Positions 7,752 to 17,230 are shown, counted from the first letter of the stretch. The stretch: 40,391 nucleotides of DNA from Paracoccaceae bacterium (GCA_902633655.1 CACPHA010000009.1:1-40391); one strand, 5' to 3'. Program-made: numbers and translations. Notes: generated by a model not told the origin, from the sequence alone.

Positions 7752-8846
7752 ATGAGTAGATTGATTACAACTTTTACGGGACTGGAATTTGAAAACCCGT
7801 TCATCTTGGCATCAGCACCTCCAACGGAAAGTAAGCGAAAAATCTTGAAAGCCTTTGAGGCTGGCTGGGGTGGGATCGTGACTAAAACTATTGGTCTACA
7901 CCCTGTAGAGAATGTTGCTGGACCAAAAACGATTTATCAAAGAACAAGCGAGACAAAGCCTTACGTCTCACGGACGAAGCGCCCGGAAACTGTCTCGCAT
8001 TCTTCATGGAATTGGGAATTAATATCGGACCAACCGCTTGACATGTGGTTGCCTGACTTGGAAGAAATAAAGACTACTTATCCAAATCGAATGGTTATCG
8101 CTTCTATCATGGCTGGAGCCGGCAGTGAAGAAGAAATGGATAATTGGAAAAAGCTTGCTAGAGCCTGTGTAAATGTGGGTTGCGATGCAATCGAGTTGAA
8201 TATGTCTTGTCCTCATATGGATCGCAAAGACATGGGTGCTAACATAGCCAACGATGAAGACATTATCAAATCCGTTTTGCTAGCAGTCACAAGCGCAGTC
8301 AGCGTACCTATTTGGGTAAAATTAACGCCATCTACTTCTAAACTTGTCGATGCAGCCGGAGTTGCATACGCTTCTGGTGCGGCGTCGATATCACTTTGCA
8401 ATACGTTTCCATCTCTTCCGTTGATGGACCCAGAAACAATGAAATTCGAAGTTGAGGTTGATGGGCTGGTAACCTCTGGAGGATTAGGTGGTTTGGCAAT
8501 ACTGCACCAAGCCCTGCAGCGTGTTTCAGATATTTCTAAGGCTTTTCCAGATCAAGCTATTTCTGGGATTGGTGGGATCAGAGGTTTCCGTGAAGCGTTT
8601 AATTTCGTTGTGCACGGCGCTGGAAATTTACAGGTTTGTACAGCTGCTATGGAAGAAAAAGGGAGTGGTGGCATCGGCATAAAGCTTATTCAAGAGCTAA
8701 AACAAGACCTGAATGAATATTTGGAGCGAAAAGGTTATTCATCGATTGAACAGATACGGGGTGTGGCCCGCGAACGCATTGTTGAGCACTCTCAGGTTCG
8801 CAGGAAAAGTGCCAGTTACAACGGAGGATACGCGCTAGCATCTTAG
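7752..8846 (+). CDS. PreA-like dihydroorotate/dihydropyrimidine dehydrogenase family flavoprotein
   Basis: A 364-aa FMN-binding TIM barrel most like the catalytic subunit PreA of bacterial NAD-dependent dihydropyrimidine dehydrogenase. Matching segments are the N-terminal LEFENPFILASAPPT, ELNMSCPHMDRKDMG (N150, C153), IWVKLTPSTSKLVD, and the phosphate-binding end ISGIGGIRGFREA with GAGNLQVCTAAM. PreA is normally about 410-440 aa and ends in a two-cluster ferredoxin domain with eight cysteines; here the protein stops after the barrel and that domain is absent. The active loop and the later THGGYCG segment (here VTSGGLGG) also diverge. No preT partner is adjacent. It may be a different dihydropyrimidine or dihydroorotate-type oxidoreductase; the family is sure, the reaction is not. 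Confidence 0.8.
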   Translation: MSRLITTFTGLEFENPFILASAPPTESKRKILKAFEAGWGGIVTKTIGLHPVENVAGPKTIYQRTSETKPYVSRTKRPETVSHSSWNWELISDQPLDMWLPDLEEIKTTYPNRMVIASIMAGAGSEEEMDNWKKLARACVNVGCDAIELNMSCPHMDRKDMGANIANDEDIIKSVLLAVTSAVSVPIWVKLTPSTSKLVDAAGVAYASGAASISLCNTFPSLPLMDPETMKFEVEVDGLVTSGGLGGLAILHQALQRVSDISKAFPDQAISGIGGIRGFREAFNFVVHGAGNLQVCTAAMEEKGSGGIGIKLIQELKQDLNEYLERKGYSSIEQIRGVARERIVEHSQVRRKSASYNGGYALAS

Positions 8847-9609
8847 AGCTGTAACCTCTTGTATTTTTCAGTGATCAGTTAATCTTGCACTAAATTGGTA
8901 TGTTCCAAAAATAGATCAATGCTTTACTTTTCAGGGTCTACCAACATGTAGCAGGAACATCAGTGCAAACTGGACCCCAAAAATATCCACTTGATGGTTC
9001 GGAGGCCCGGCTACTCTTAGCAAGGAAACATGTTTTTTAAATATACAGAACGAAAACGAATGAAGCTTATATGATAACCCCAATAAAGTTTTCCGGTATT
9101 TCATAATAACTTTACTCAACAATCCTTTGGCAATGCTCTCTCTGCGGAGTAAAATGACGTAACAACTAAGAACAGCCAGTCCATAGCAAAATAAAATAAA
9201 GGTAGTTAAAAAGTATTTTTCGTTGTAGTAACTTTTTTGCCATCTTCTTAATAATTCATTCTGGCACACAATTGGAATAGGTAGTTCCAATCTAAAGATA
9301 GTACTATTATTCGCACTGAAAAAGATAAATGCCATTCAAGTTATTTTACACCATACTCAAATCTAATTGGTAGTTTTCTTGCTAAATGAAAAGAAAAGGT
9401 CTTAGCTCTTAGATATTTATTACCACACACCTAAAAATATGGTATTTCCCATGCTCTGCAACGACAAAGGTGGCATATTAAACCTTTTGGATTATCTAAA
9501 AACTTATCGATCTGTTAACTGACTGCATGAGTGGATCTACGCAGACTTTATCATAATAGACTGTAAGCGCACAAAATTTATTGTTTGAACGTGATTTGGA
9601 GTAGGCTTA
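8847..9609. other. Interval with no confident gene
   Basis: A 134-codon frame on the minus strand at 8931-9335 contains one hydrophobic stretch (YFLTTFILFCYGLAVLSCYV) but has no recognisable family, no Shine-Dalgarno sequence and many Cys/Phe/Ser codons typical of chance frames. I do not call it a gene. The rest is AT-rich and should contain the promoter of the ABC operon starting at 9610, which has TTGGAG nine bases upstream of its ATG. Confidence 0.4.
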
Positions 9610-10266
9610 ATGGTACTGGCATTCGATGAAGTCAAAAAAAGTTACTTTGACATTGAAGGCGAGATTCCAATTCTACGTGAAGTAAGTTTTGAATTGATGC
9701 CCGGCGAAACTCTTGCAATCACCGGCGAGTCGGGAAGTGGTAAAAGTACAGTTCTTCATATCGCAGGTGGACTGGAAGCCCCCACAAATGGTAGTGTACT
9801 ACTTTCCGGACGGGATTTGACTGCTATGGATGATGCGGGACGAGCAGCCATGCGCCGACATGATGTTTCATTGGTATTTCAGCAATTTAACCTCATACCT
9901 TCTTTGACTGTTGCGGCCAACATATCTTTTCATGCAGCGCTTTCGGGGCGTAAAGATGAAAATTATATTGGACAACTTGTGGAAGCTTTAGGACTTGGAG
10001 ATCATTTAATTAAGTATCCAGAGGTTTTGTCGGGTGGTCAGCAACAGCGTGTGGCGATTGCGCGAGCGATTGCCATGAAACCGAAACTTTTATTGGCCGA
10101 TGAGCCAACGGGGAATCTCGATGAAGCGACCGCCGATGATGTTCTCGATCAGATGTTGAGCCTTGTGGCTGAAACCGGTGCAGCTTTGATGATCGTAACG
10201 CACTCACCAAAAATTGCATCTGCTATGGATCGTGAACTTAGATTGCAGGGCGGTTTTTTAAAATGA
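9610..10266 (+). CDS. ABC transporter ATPase, LolD/MacB type (AttE-like)
   Basis: A 218-aa ATPase of the LolD/MacB/FtsE group, which powers FtsX-type permeases in mechanotransmission or lipoprotein release rather than classic import. Visible motifs are Walker A GESGSGKST (39-47), the Q-loop FQQFNLIPSLT, signature LSGGQQQR, Walker B LLLADEPTGNLD and the switch His in IVTHS. It overlaps the permease gene by ATGA at 10263-10266, so the two are translationally coupled. With the third gene it forms the ATPase-permease-AttH arrangement known from the Agrobacterium att region and many other proteobacteria. The substrate of these systems is not established. Confidence 0.92.
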   Translation: MVLAFDEVKKSYFDIEGEIPILREVSFELMPGETLAITGESGSGKSTVLHIAGGLEAPTNGSVLLSGRDLTAMDDAGRAAMRRHDVSLVFQQFNLIPSLTVAANISFHAALSGRKDENYIGQLVEALGLGDHLIKYPEVLSGGQQQRVAIARAIAMKPKLLLADEPTGNLDEATADDVLDQMLSLVAETGAALMIVTHSPKIASAMDRELRLQGGFLK

Positions 10267-12641
10267 CCCGCGTTTGCCTTGGAGCTGTCCTCTCCCATTG
10301 GCGGCATAATCCTTTGCAGCTTTTTACCCTTATCGCTGGTTTGGCAATCGCAACGGCTTTATGGTCCGGTGTGCAGGCAATAAATTCTGAGGCGCGGGCA
10401 AGCTATGATTCAGCGGCAGCGATTTTGAATGATGGCCAGTATGATCTATTGCTTCCAAAACAGGGTAATTCGATTCCGCAAGAATTATATGTCGATTTAA
10501 GACGGTCTGGTTGGCTAGTTTCGCCGATTATTGAGGGAAGTTTAGAGAACATCAAATTAATCGGTATAGACGCTCTTACGGCGCCTAGTGGATTGGGCTT
10601 TTTTTCGATAGACAATTTGACCACAATTTTACGACCTAAAGCAGCACCAGTTCTCATTGCAAATGCCGAAACTGCGCGGTTGCTTCGGGGCAGGGTGAAA
10701 GTTCAGATCGACTCAACAATAGCACCGGGTATGGCTGTAGGTGATATAGGCGTTGTGCAGACTTTACTAAGCCGCAACGATCTTAGCCGTTTGCTTATTT
10801 TACCTTTTCAGCCGATGGGACAGCCGAAGTTGGAGAGCTTAGCACCCGAACTAAATTTACAGCCGTCAGGGCAAGCTGCCGACATGACGCAGCTAACTAA
10901 AAGTTTTCACCTCAACTTGACGGCTTTTGGTCTGCTCAGCTTTGCAGTAGGTCTGTTTATAGTCTATAGTACAATTGGTCTAGCATTCGAGCGTCGCCGA
11001 GCACTAACTCGCACTTTACGCTCTCTTGGCGTCCCACTCCGCCTTTTGATCAAGATCTTGATTGTCGAGATGCTAAGCCTAACCTTGCTTGGCGCCTGTT
11101 CAGGGATTATTTTTGGTTATCTCATAGCAGGGCTTCTACTGCCGGATGTGGCTGCAACGTTACGCGGCCTTTACGGCGCTAGTATTGCTGACACGCTTGA
11201 ATTACGGATTGAATGGTGGCTTTCTGGATTCTTGATTTGCTTTCTCGGTTCTAGCGCAGCTTTTACCGGTAGAATATGGCACATCTGGCGTATGCCAATT
11301 TTGGAAAGTGTGAAACCTCGAGCTTGGGCCGTAGCGAGTCGTTCTAGTATCCGGCAATTAAGCTTTTTGGCATTTATCTTGCTAGGTACAGCACTGGTGT
11401 TGGGCATTTGGGGTAGTGGTTTATCGATCGCTTTTGCAGTATTAGCTTGCTTATTGATTGGAGCTGCATTGGCTCTGCCTATGTTAGTGTTGTTGGCGCT
11501 AAACTTTACTCATGGGCGCTCTGGGGAAACAATCCAGAACTGGTTTTGGGCAGATATGCGGCATCAATTTCCGGGATTGAGTCTCGCGTTAATGGCACTG
11601 CTTCTAGCAGTGGCGGCGAATATCGGCGTTTCAACGATGGTTTCAAGCTTCCGTTTAACCTTTAATAACTTTTTGGATCAGCGCCTCGCACCTGAACTTT
11701 TCATTGAGGTGGATAATGCAGATCAAAGCGCTGAGCTTGAGGCTTATCTTATAGAAAGAAATGTTGAAGTGCTACCACTTTTGAGCATGTCGCGGCAAAT
11801 TGCTGGGCAACCAGTTCGTTTGTTTGGAGTGCGAGTTTCTCGGACTTATAGAGAAAGCTGGACCTTTTTGAACGCTAAGGCCGATGCATGGGATCGTGTG
11901 GAGGGGGGAGTAGCAGTCGTAATCAATGAGCAGCTTGCTCATCGTTCAGAGTTAAAGGTCGGTGATTTAGTTGAAATATCGGCCGATCTGAGCTTGGCCA
12001 TCGCTGCTGTGGTCGGCGACTACGGTAATCCAAAAGGACAAGTTATTGTGTCTGAGGAAGTGATTAAAAATTTACAACCTGACATTTACGCTACTCAATT
12101 TGGAGTGCGTTCAGACAGTCCATCTTCCTTGCGAAAGCAGATCATCGAGGGTCTTGGAATTTCATCCAAAAACATAATTGATCAGGCCTCAATCAAAGCA
12201 ATTTCAATGGAAGTTTTTGAGCGGACATTTACCGTTACAAGAGCATTAAATGTACTAACCTTAGGGGTTGCGGGGTTTTCTTTGCTAATGAGCCTTTTGA
12301 CCCTATCAGATCTGCGTATCCCGCAGCTTGCCCCGATGTGGGCTCTGGGTTTAACCAGGCGTCAGCTTGGTTGGATGGAGCTTCTGCGCGCTTTGGCTTT
12401 GTCATTTCTTGTGTACTTATGCGCTTTGCCTGTAGGTCTTTCCTTGGCTTGGGTTCTGCTCAGTATCGTGAATGTTGAGGCATTTGGTTGGAAGTTACCA
12501 ATGTATCTATTTCCGTTGGAGTATGTAAAATTGGGCGGCTATGCATTCGTTGCGGCTTTGCTTGCCGCGTCATGGCCAGCCTTAAAACTTATGCGCACTC
12601 CACCATCAATTTTGCTTAAGGTTTTTGCTCATGACCGTTAG
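10263..12641 (+). CDS. FtsX-family ABC permease, two-domain
   Basis: A 792-aa inner-membrane permease containing two FtsX-type units in one chain. There is an N-terminal span (TLIAGLAIATALW), a periplasmic region of about 170 residues, and membrane segments around 215-240, 265-290 and 315-335. A central pair follows near 370-415 and another span near 440. A second periplasmic region (about 460-640) is followed by the last three spans (LNVLTLGVAGFSLLMSLLTL, the ALALSFLVYLCALPVG region, YAFVAALLAASWP). It corresponds to AttF and AttG fused, or to the single long permease found in many Att-type operons. It overlaps both neighbours: ATGA at the start, and its TAG falls 11 bases into the next gene. 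Confidence 0.9.
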   Translation: MTRVCLGAVLSHWRHNPLQLFTLIAGLAIATALWSGVQAINSEARASYDSAAAILNDGQYDLLLPKQGNSIPQELYVDLRRSGWLVSPIIEGSLENIKLIGIDALTAPSGLGFFSIDNLTTILRPKAAPVLIANAETARLLRGRVKVQIDSTIAPGMAVGDIGVVQTLLSRNDLSRLLILPFQPMGQPKLESLAPELNLQPSGQAADMTQLTKSFHLNLTAFGLLSFAVGLFIVYSTIGLAFERRRALTRTLRSLGVPLRLLIKILIVEMLSLTLLGACSGIIFGYLIAGLLLPDVAATLRGLYGASIADTLELRIEWWLSGFLICFLGSSAAFTGRIWHIWRMPILESVKPRAWAVASRSSIRQLSFLAFILLGTALVLGIWGSGLSIAFAVLACLLIGAALALPMLVLLALNFTHGRSGETIQNWFWADMRHQFPGLSLALMALLLAVAANIGVSTMVSSFRLTFNNFLDQRLAPELFIEVDNADQSAELEAYLIERNVEVLPLLSMSRQIAGQPVRLFGVRVSRTYRESWTFLNAKADAWDRVEGGVAVVINEQLAHRSELKVGDLVEISADLSLAIAAVVGDYGNPKGQVIVSEEVIKNLQPDIYATQFGVRSDSPSSLRKQIIEGLGISSKNIIDQASIKAISMEVFERTFTVTRALNVLTLGVAGFSLLMSLLTLSDLRIPQLAPMWALGLTRRQLGWMELLRALALSFLVYLCALPVGLSLAWVLLSIVNVEAFGWKLPMYLFPLEYVKLGGYAFVAALLAASWPALKLMRTPPSILLKVFAHDR

Positions 12642-13671
12642 GATCTTCTTAATTTTTTGTGTCGTTCCCTTTGCGCTCATGGCAGATGGGTTTTCAGGCT
12701 TGGGGAGCAATGCGGATGGCTTTGTAAAACCGGTGCCGGATGCTGTATTCCATTTTCCTGCTGATCATGGGCCACATCCTGACTATAGGATTGAATGGTG
12801 GTACCTAACTGCTAATCTAACGGGGCCGAATGGAACAGCATACGGATTGCAGTGGACGCTTTTCCGATCTGCGCTCGCGCCGGGGGAAGCTGAGAGTTGG
12901 GGCTCTCCACAAGTTTGGTTTGCTCATGCCGCAATTACAACACCAAATAAACATTTCGCCACAGAGCGTTTTGCTCGCGGTGGTATTGGACAGGCTGGTG
13001 TAGAGGTAGAACCTTTCCATGCATGGATAGACGACTGGAGCATGCAAGGGTCTGATCTAAATTCTCTAAAACTCCGCGCCACTGCACCCCAATTTAGCTA
13101 TGACATGGTGTTAAACGCAAGAGGGCCACTAGTTTTTCACGGTAAGAATGGCTATTCTGTCAAATCAGCTGAAGGTCAGGCCAGCTACTACTATTCGCAA
13201 CCCTTTTTTCAGATTGAAGGAACCTTGCGTCTACCCGAGGGCGATGTCGAAGTCACAGGGCAGGCATGGCTTGATCGAGAGTGGTCATCTCAGCCTCTTG
13301 CAGAAACACAATTGGGCTGGGATTGGTTTTCCCTTTCATTCAAAGGGGGGGCTAAACTGATGGGTTTTCAACTGCGCCAAACGGATGGAAGTATTTTTAG
13401 CTCGGGGACTTGGATCAATCCGGACGGCAAAACAGTTTCCTATTCTGATGGTACATTTGTTGCGGAACCGTTAGCAATGTCGTCAGTCTCCGGTCGTACT
13501 ATTCCAACAGAGTGGCTGATCAGTCTGCCTGAGCAGGAAGTAAGCGTGAATGTGACAGCATTAAATAGGCAGTCATGGATGGATATATCTATTCCTTATT
13601 GGGAAGGCCCGGTGCGGTTTACAGGCAGTCATGAAGGTTATGGCTATCTAGAGATGACAGGGTATGAATGA
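12631..13671 (+). CDS. AttH/CrtC-like lipocalin-fold exported protein
   Basis: About 346 aa, belonging to the AttH / CrtC-like family (PF07143, carotenoid 1,2-hydratase-like lipocalin fold). Family signatures are IEWWYLTANL, YGLQWTLFRSAL, WFAHAAIT, GQAWLDREWSSQPL and GWDWFSLSFKGG. The N-terminus MTVRIFLIFCVVPFALMADG looks like a signal peptide, placing it in the periplasm. I use ATG 12631 rather than the TTG six bases earlier. It overlaps the permease gene, so it belongs to the same transcript. In the carotenoid pathway CrtC hydrates lycopene or neurosporene, but AttH proteins occur without carotenoid genes, and none are present here. The likely role is binding or hydrolysing a hydrophobic molecule handled by the ABC pair; this is inference. 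Confidence 0.9.
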   Translation: MTVRIFLIFCVVPFALMADGFSGLGSNADGFVKPVPDAVFHFPADHGPHPDYRIEWWYLTANLTGPNGTAYGLQWTLFRSALAPGEAESWGSPQVWFAHAAITTPNKHFATERFARGGIGQAGVEVEPFHAWIDDWSMQGSDLNSLKLRATAPQFSYDMVLNARGPLVFHGKNGYSVKSAEGQASYYYSQPFFQIEGTLRLPEGDVEVTGQAWLDREWSSQPLAETQLGWDWFSLSFKGGAKLMGFQLRQTDGSIFSSGTWINPDGKTVSYSDGTFVAEPLAMSSVSGRTIPTEWLISLPEQEVSVNVTALNRQSWMDISIPYWEGPVRFTGSHEGYGYLEMTGYE

Positions 13672-13682
13672 TTGTCGCGGTC

Positions 13683-13880
13683 CTAGGCCATGATAATTAT
13701 GAACATTATTCCCTCACATAGCCTGGACTGTCTGAAAAAAATCGATCTATACATTAAATAACCTGCAATAAGTTTTATCTCCCTACTTTGAGCCTTTAAA
13801 AAGTTCGCGCAGTAGACTTTTTTGTCTCCTTCACCGGTGGACATGCAGTCTAATAAAAATTCGTATTCAGCTGTCTCCAC
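13683..13880 (-). CDS. Hypothetical 65-aa protein
   Basis: A GTG-started frame (METAEYEFLLDCMSTGEGDK...) preceded by GAAGAGAT. The first two thirds have the composition of a real small cytosolic protein; the last third (RLCEGIMFIIIMA) is less convincing. It faces the AttH gene and starts the gene-poor region. I do not recognise it. Confidence 0.3.
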   Translation of the reverse strand: METAEYEFLLDCMSTGEGDKKVYCANFLKAQSREIKLIAGYLMYRSIFFRQSRLCEGIMFIIIMA

Positions 13881-15574
13881 ATCTCTTCATAGCTTAACCA
13901 AACTGATCCATTAGCCTAATAACAACGTCTAAAAAATATCTTTAAAAGTATTCACACTCGGCCTAAGCCTGATGCTCTTGATAGAGCAGAAAAGTGTACA
14001 GAAGTACTCTCAAAATCCCCCCACTTACTTTTTGGTGCCGCAATATGGGCTTACGGTGCGTATTGTCTACTCACAGTTTGAGTACTGGCGTAACCAAAAG
14101 ATTTCTATAAATGCCAGAAGTGATTGATAAAAGCATTGTATCCCATTTGTCTGCAGTAAAAGCTGCTGCACCTGATCCAGCTAAAAAAGAGCCCAATGAA
14201 CCAATCAACTGGAGGACGCCTGGTCATACAAGAAGTGTAAAAGTTTTATTAATCAGGAAGCAATGAGTCTTAGAACAAGAAGGTAAATGATTTGCTTAAG
14301 AAGGTTATTTAGGCTTTACGGATAATGAAAACCAACACAAACTTCAGCAATCTCCAATGCAGTTGTAATGATAACCGTTGCAAGAGTGGTAACGGGAGGT
14401 CAGCAGTCTAAATAGCTCTAAGCTATTCAGTTTGTTTACATAATTAGTAAAAATTTCTGGAATTATTATCAGATCAGGCCCAAGAGTACTTCTACTTACT
14501 GGTACATTTAAGTAACGAGTTCTTCGTCTTTAAAATGCTGTCTTACGGTTAAAAAATAAAGCATCCCAGCGACAAAACCTTGTGCCACGAAAAAAACGGT
14601 GAAGCGATATAGAATATTAGCCAATAGAAAAGATTTTTATTTATCTCAATTGGATTAATTATTTCGCTCATGAATCTAAAAGCAACGAAAAGCAAAACTA
14701 ATGGAGCGAACAGCCTCTTACCCAATGGATTGGACCTAAAAAGCAGATAGGAGACAACCTAATAACCGGCTGAAAATTGAGAAAACAGTACTCTACCTAA
14801 GTCTGTCAAATTGTTCCTGTTAGGATTCATTGCGTAGCATACTTTAACAGTGCTACCGCATATAATAATGAGAAGAAGCATCCTAGTTTGAAACAAGATC
14901 AAGCGTTTAAAAATTTTATCTTGTGTCACCAGTTCTGTGCTTCATCGAAAGCTTGCATTTTGCAAAACTCATACTTTAATATTTGGGATATACCTAACGA
15001 CTTTCTCTAGCCATATTGAGGCCGGATCGCCAGCTATATCTTTTATGTTCCATGAGATTTCATTGTTCTCATAGGTCGGTACGCGTTGAGTGCCTAGCTC
15101 ACCCGTCTAGTATGTTGCCATCAGTAATAAATCAGAATTACAAAGTACAAAGCAAGCGGATGCCTATGTTATACTTACAGTATGCCTATGGATCTTTAAG
15201 TTTATTTTTGATTGCATAGAGTAATCCCATTTTCCTTTTCGCTTTAACCATTTTGAGGTAGCGTTGTGATAAAAAATACGAGTGTCTCAAAAATATACGT
15301 TTTAATATTCCTGTTCCGCATTAAGGGGATTTATGGTTTTTCCTGGAGTTTATAGTAATTGCTCTGAGTGCTAGCAAATATATACTGACGGAATTTTTAC
15401 TAAAATGGTTTTGCTCATTTCTTTGTGGCATTTGTAAAATAATCACCGGAATACTCACGAAAATTTAAGATGACATTTGAGCTCTTAGAGTTTACTGCGC
15501 TTTCTCATGGGTAAAAGCGATTAAACGATGTTTGGTGTTATATTTTTGAAAAAAGTATATGGCAATGAACCTAA
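13881..15574. other. 1.7-kb gene-poor, decayed interval
   Basis: No frame of convincing length or family is present. Short pieces with protein-like composition remain: a 51-aa frame at 14111-14266 (MPEVIDKSIVSHLSAVKAAA...), the reading LLFGAAIWAYGAYCLL near 14030, and the relic at 14549-14830 listed separately. The last 300 bp are AT-rich and must include the phnM promoter, but no clear -35/-10 pair or ribosome site was found. Confidence 0.5.
14549..14830 (-). pseudogene. Relic of a small membrane protein with one in-frame stop
   Basis: Reading leftward from ATG 14830 gives MNPNRNNLTDLGRVLFSQFS then AGY, a TAG at 14759-14761, and then an open stretch in the same frame: VVSYLLFRSNPLGKRLFAPL, a hydrophobic span VLLFVAFRFM, NPIEINKNLFYWLIFYIASP and a TAA at 14549-14551. 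Hydrophobic segments and charged turns alternate as in a two- or three-span membrane protein, which supports former coding. The family is not recognised; RSNPL is echoed by RGNPL in the frame at 1389-1742. Confidence 0.45.
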
Positions 15575-16714
15575 ATGACTGAGCAAATTTTTACTAATGC
15601 AAAATTAATTTTGGATAATGAAATAATCAATGGATCCCTTGTTATCGACAATGGTGAAATTAATGATTTGCAAGAAGGACGTTCTGCAGTTCCGTCAGCA
15701 TTTGATTGTGGGGGTACATATATAGCGGCTGGTCTAATAGAACTTCATACCGATAACATGGAGAGGCACATTAGACCGCGCCCTAGCGTCCAATGGCCAA
15801 TGGATAAGGCAATTCTTGCTCACGATGCCGAGCTAGCATCCTGTGGTATCACTACGGTGTTTGACGCAATGCGCATCGGGTCAATTCCTGGAAGCCAAAA
15901 TTCTACAAAAACGATGGCTCGCCAATTCGCGAATGCAATATTGAATTTGAGAAAGAAAGATATTTTAAAAATAAGCCACTTTATCCATTTGCGTGCTGAA
16001 ATTTGTTCGAATAATCTTAATTATGAACTTCAAAGGTTTGGTAAATCCGATCGGGTTGGCATAGTAAGTTTCATGGATCATACCCCTGGAGAAAGGCAGT
16101 GGAGGGACATTGAAAAGTGGCGTGCCTTTACGATAGAGAGAAATTCAATTAGCGGTTTAGTATTAGATGATCACTATGAAAACCTTATAAACATGAAAGC
16201 CAAATATGGCTCTGAAAATGAAACTCGAGTTGTTGCTGAAGCCACTCGTCTTGGCGCGGTTTTAGCAAGCCACGATGATACAACTAAAGAGCATGTCCGA
16301 TCTGCAGCTAGGTATGGTGTCAGAATAGCTGAATTTCCAACGACCCTCGAAGCGTCTCAAAACTGTCGTGCAAATAATATTTCTATTTTGTTGGGGGCTC
16401 CAAATTTCATTTGTGGTAGGTCACATTCAGGAAATATATCAGCAACCGCATTAGCTGAAAAAGATCTTCTAGACATTTTGTCGTCTGACTACGTTCCTGC
16501 GGCGCTTCTAAATGCCGCCGTAAAGCTCGGTGATTTATGGGGGAATTTAGCCAAGGGACTAACAACGGTTACCTTAGCGCCAGCGGCTGCAGTAGGTCTT
16601 AAAGATCGAGGTGCGTTGCGTATCGGGCTACATGCGGATTTTATTTTGTTTGATCGGGTTGGAAATAGTGTTGTGATAAGAGAGACTTGGTCAAAGGGGG
16701 GACGCGTTAGTTAG
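15575..16714 (+). CDS. phnM: PhnM, ribose 1-methylphosphonate 5-triphosphate diphosphatase
   Basis: A 379-aa amidohydrolase-fold enzyme. PhnM removes pyrophosphate from alpha-D-ribose 1-methylphosphonate 5-triphosphate to make the 5-phosphate, the step just before C-P bond cleavage by PhnJ in the cytoplasm. Diagnostic segments are GLIELHTDNMERH (metal ligands H58 and D60, then H65), SFMDHTPGERQWRD, the ASHDDTT loop, EFPTTLEAS and GAPNFICGRSHSGNISA followed by LSSDYVPAALL. Length is normal for the family. No strong ribosome site precedes the ATG. The usual phnGHIJKL genes are not in the window; the only phosphonate-linked partner is the DUF1045 gene 750 bp downstream. Confidence 0.93.
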   Translation: MTEQIFTNAKLILDNEIINGSLVIDNGEINDLQEGRSAVPSAFDCGGTYIAAGLIELHTDNMERHIRPRPSVQWPMDKAILAHDAELASCGITTVFDAMRIGSIPGSQNSTKTMARQFANAILNLRKKDILKISHFIHLRAEICSNNLNYELQRFGKSDRVGIVSFMDHTPGERQWRDIEKWRAFTIERNSISGLVLDDHYENLINMKAKYGSENETRVVAEATRLGAVLASHDDTTKEHVRSAARYGVRIAEFPTTLEASQNCRANNISILLGAPNFICGRSHSGNISATALAEKDLLDILSSDYVPAALLNAAVKLGDLWGNLAKGLTTVTLAPAAAVGLKDRGALRIGLHADFILFDRVGNSVVIRETWSKGGRVS

Positions 16715-16768
16715 CTCAGTAAAAAAAATGACCGATTATTTTTTATAACTTGTTTCGCTCAATTTTTT

Positions 16769-17230
16769 TTAATCATTTTTTTCTGAGATCTGATTTACTG
16801 AAGATTTGTAACGTTCTAGTTCAAAGTCACTTAAGTTATCTCTCCAAATAAAGTATTCTTGGCGAAGGCGTGATCGTACTAATTCATATTTTTTGGGAGT
16901 TCCTCGGGTTTCAAACCAATTTTGGACGGCTCTTATGGCGTTTTTCTGCAAATTTTTTCGTTTCTTGCCAGTTTTAAATTCAGTCTCACGCCAATAAACA
17001 TAGAACATCCAACTGTCATCTACGGCTAATGTCTTCTTACTTGACAAAGGATACGCTGCATCCAACAGATCTGCTATCTCAAAAGCTAACTTATTTGGTA
17101 ATTTAACATTATTGATAGCACCTGAGCGAATGCAATCGGACAAAATCTTGGCATCGCCTGTTTTCTTATACTTTTTAAATACTTCTATAAGTTTTTCTTG
17201 TTTTTCTTTTTCGTTATTCATTTTCTGCAA
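16769..17230 (-). CDS. Hypothetical protein, 153 aa, basic and helical
   Basis: A lysine- and arginine-rich, mostly helical protein with a tryptophan-rich centre (DSWMFYVYWRETEF; AIRAVQNWFETRG; YFIWRDNLSDFELERY). I do not recognise the family. The start is either TTG 17230, five bases after GGAG, or ATG 17221. It is inserted on the opposite strand between phnM and DUF1045 and converges on phnM, with only a T/A-rich 50-bp gap between the stops. Being very basic and unlike its neighbours, it may be acquired; a DNA- or RNA-binding role is a guess. Confidence 0.65.
   Translation of the reverse strand: MQKMNNEKEKQEKLIEVFKKYKKTGDAKILSDCIRSGAINNVKLPNKLAFEIADLLDAAYPLSSKKTLAVDDSWMFYVYWRETEFKTGKKRKNLQKNAIRAVQNWFETRGTPKKYELVRSRLRQEYFIWRDNLSDFELERYKSSVNQISEKND

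Noticed and set aside
8931-9335. 134-codon leftward frame with one hydrophobic stretch
   Set aside because: No Shine-Dalgarno sequence, no recognisable homology and Cys/Phe-rich composition; cannot be supported as a gene.
14111-14266. 51-aa frame MPEVIDKSIVSHLSAVKAAA...
   Set aside because: Protein-like start but no ribosome site, no family and only 51 residues inside a decayed interval.
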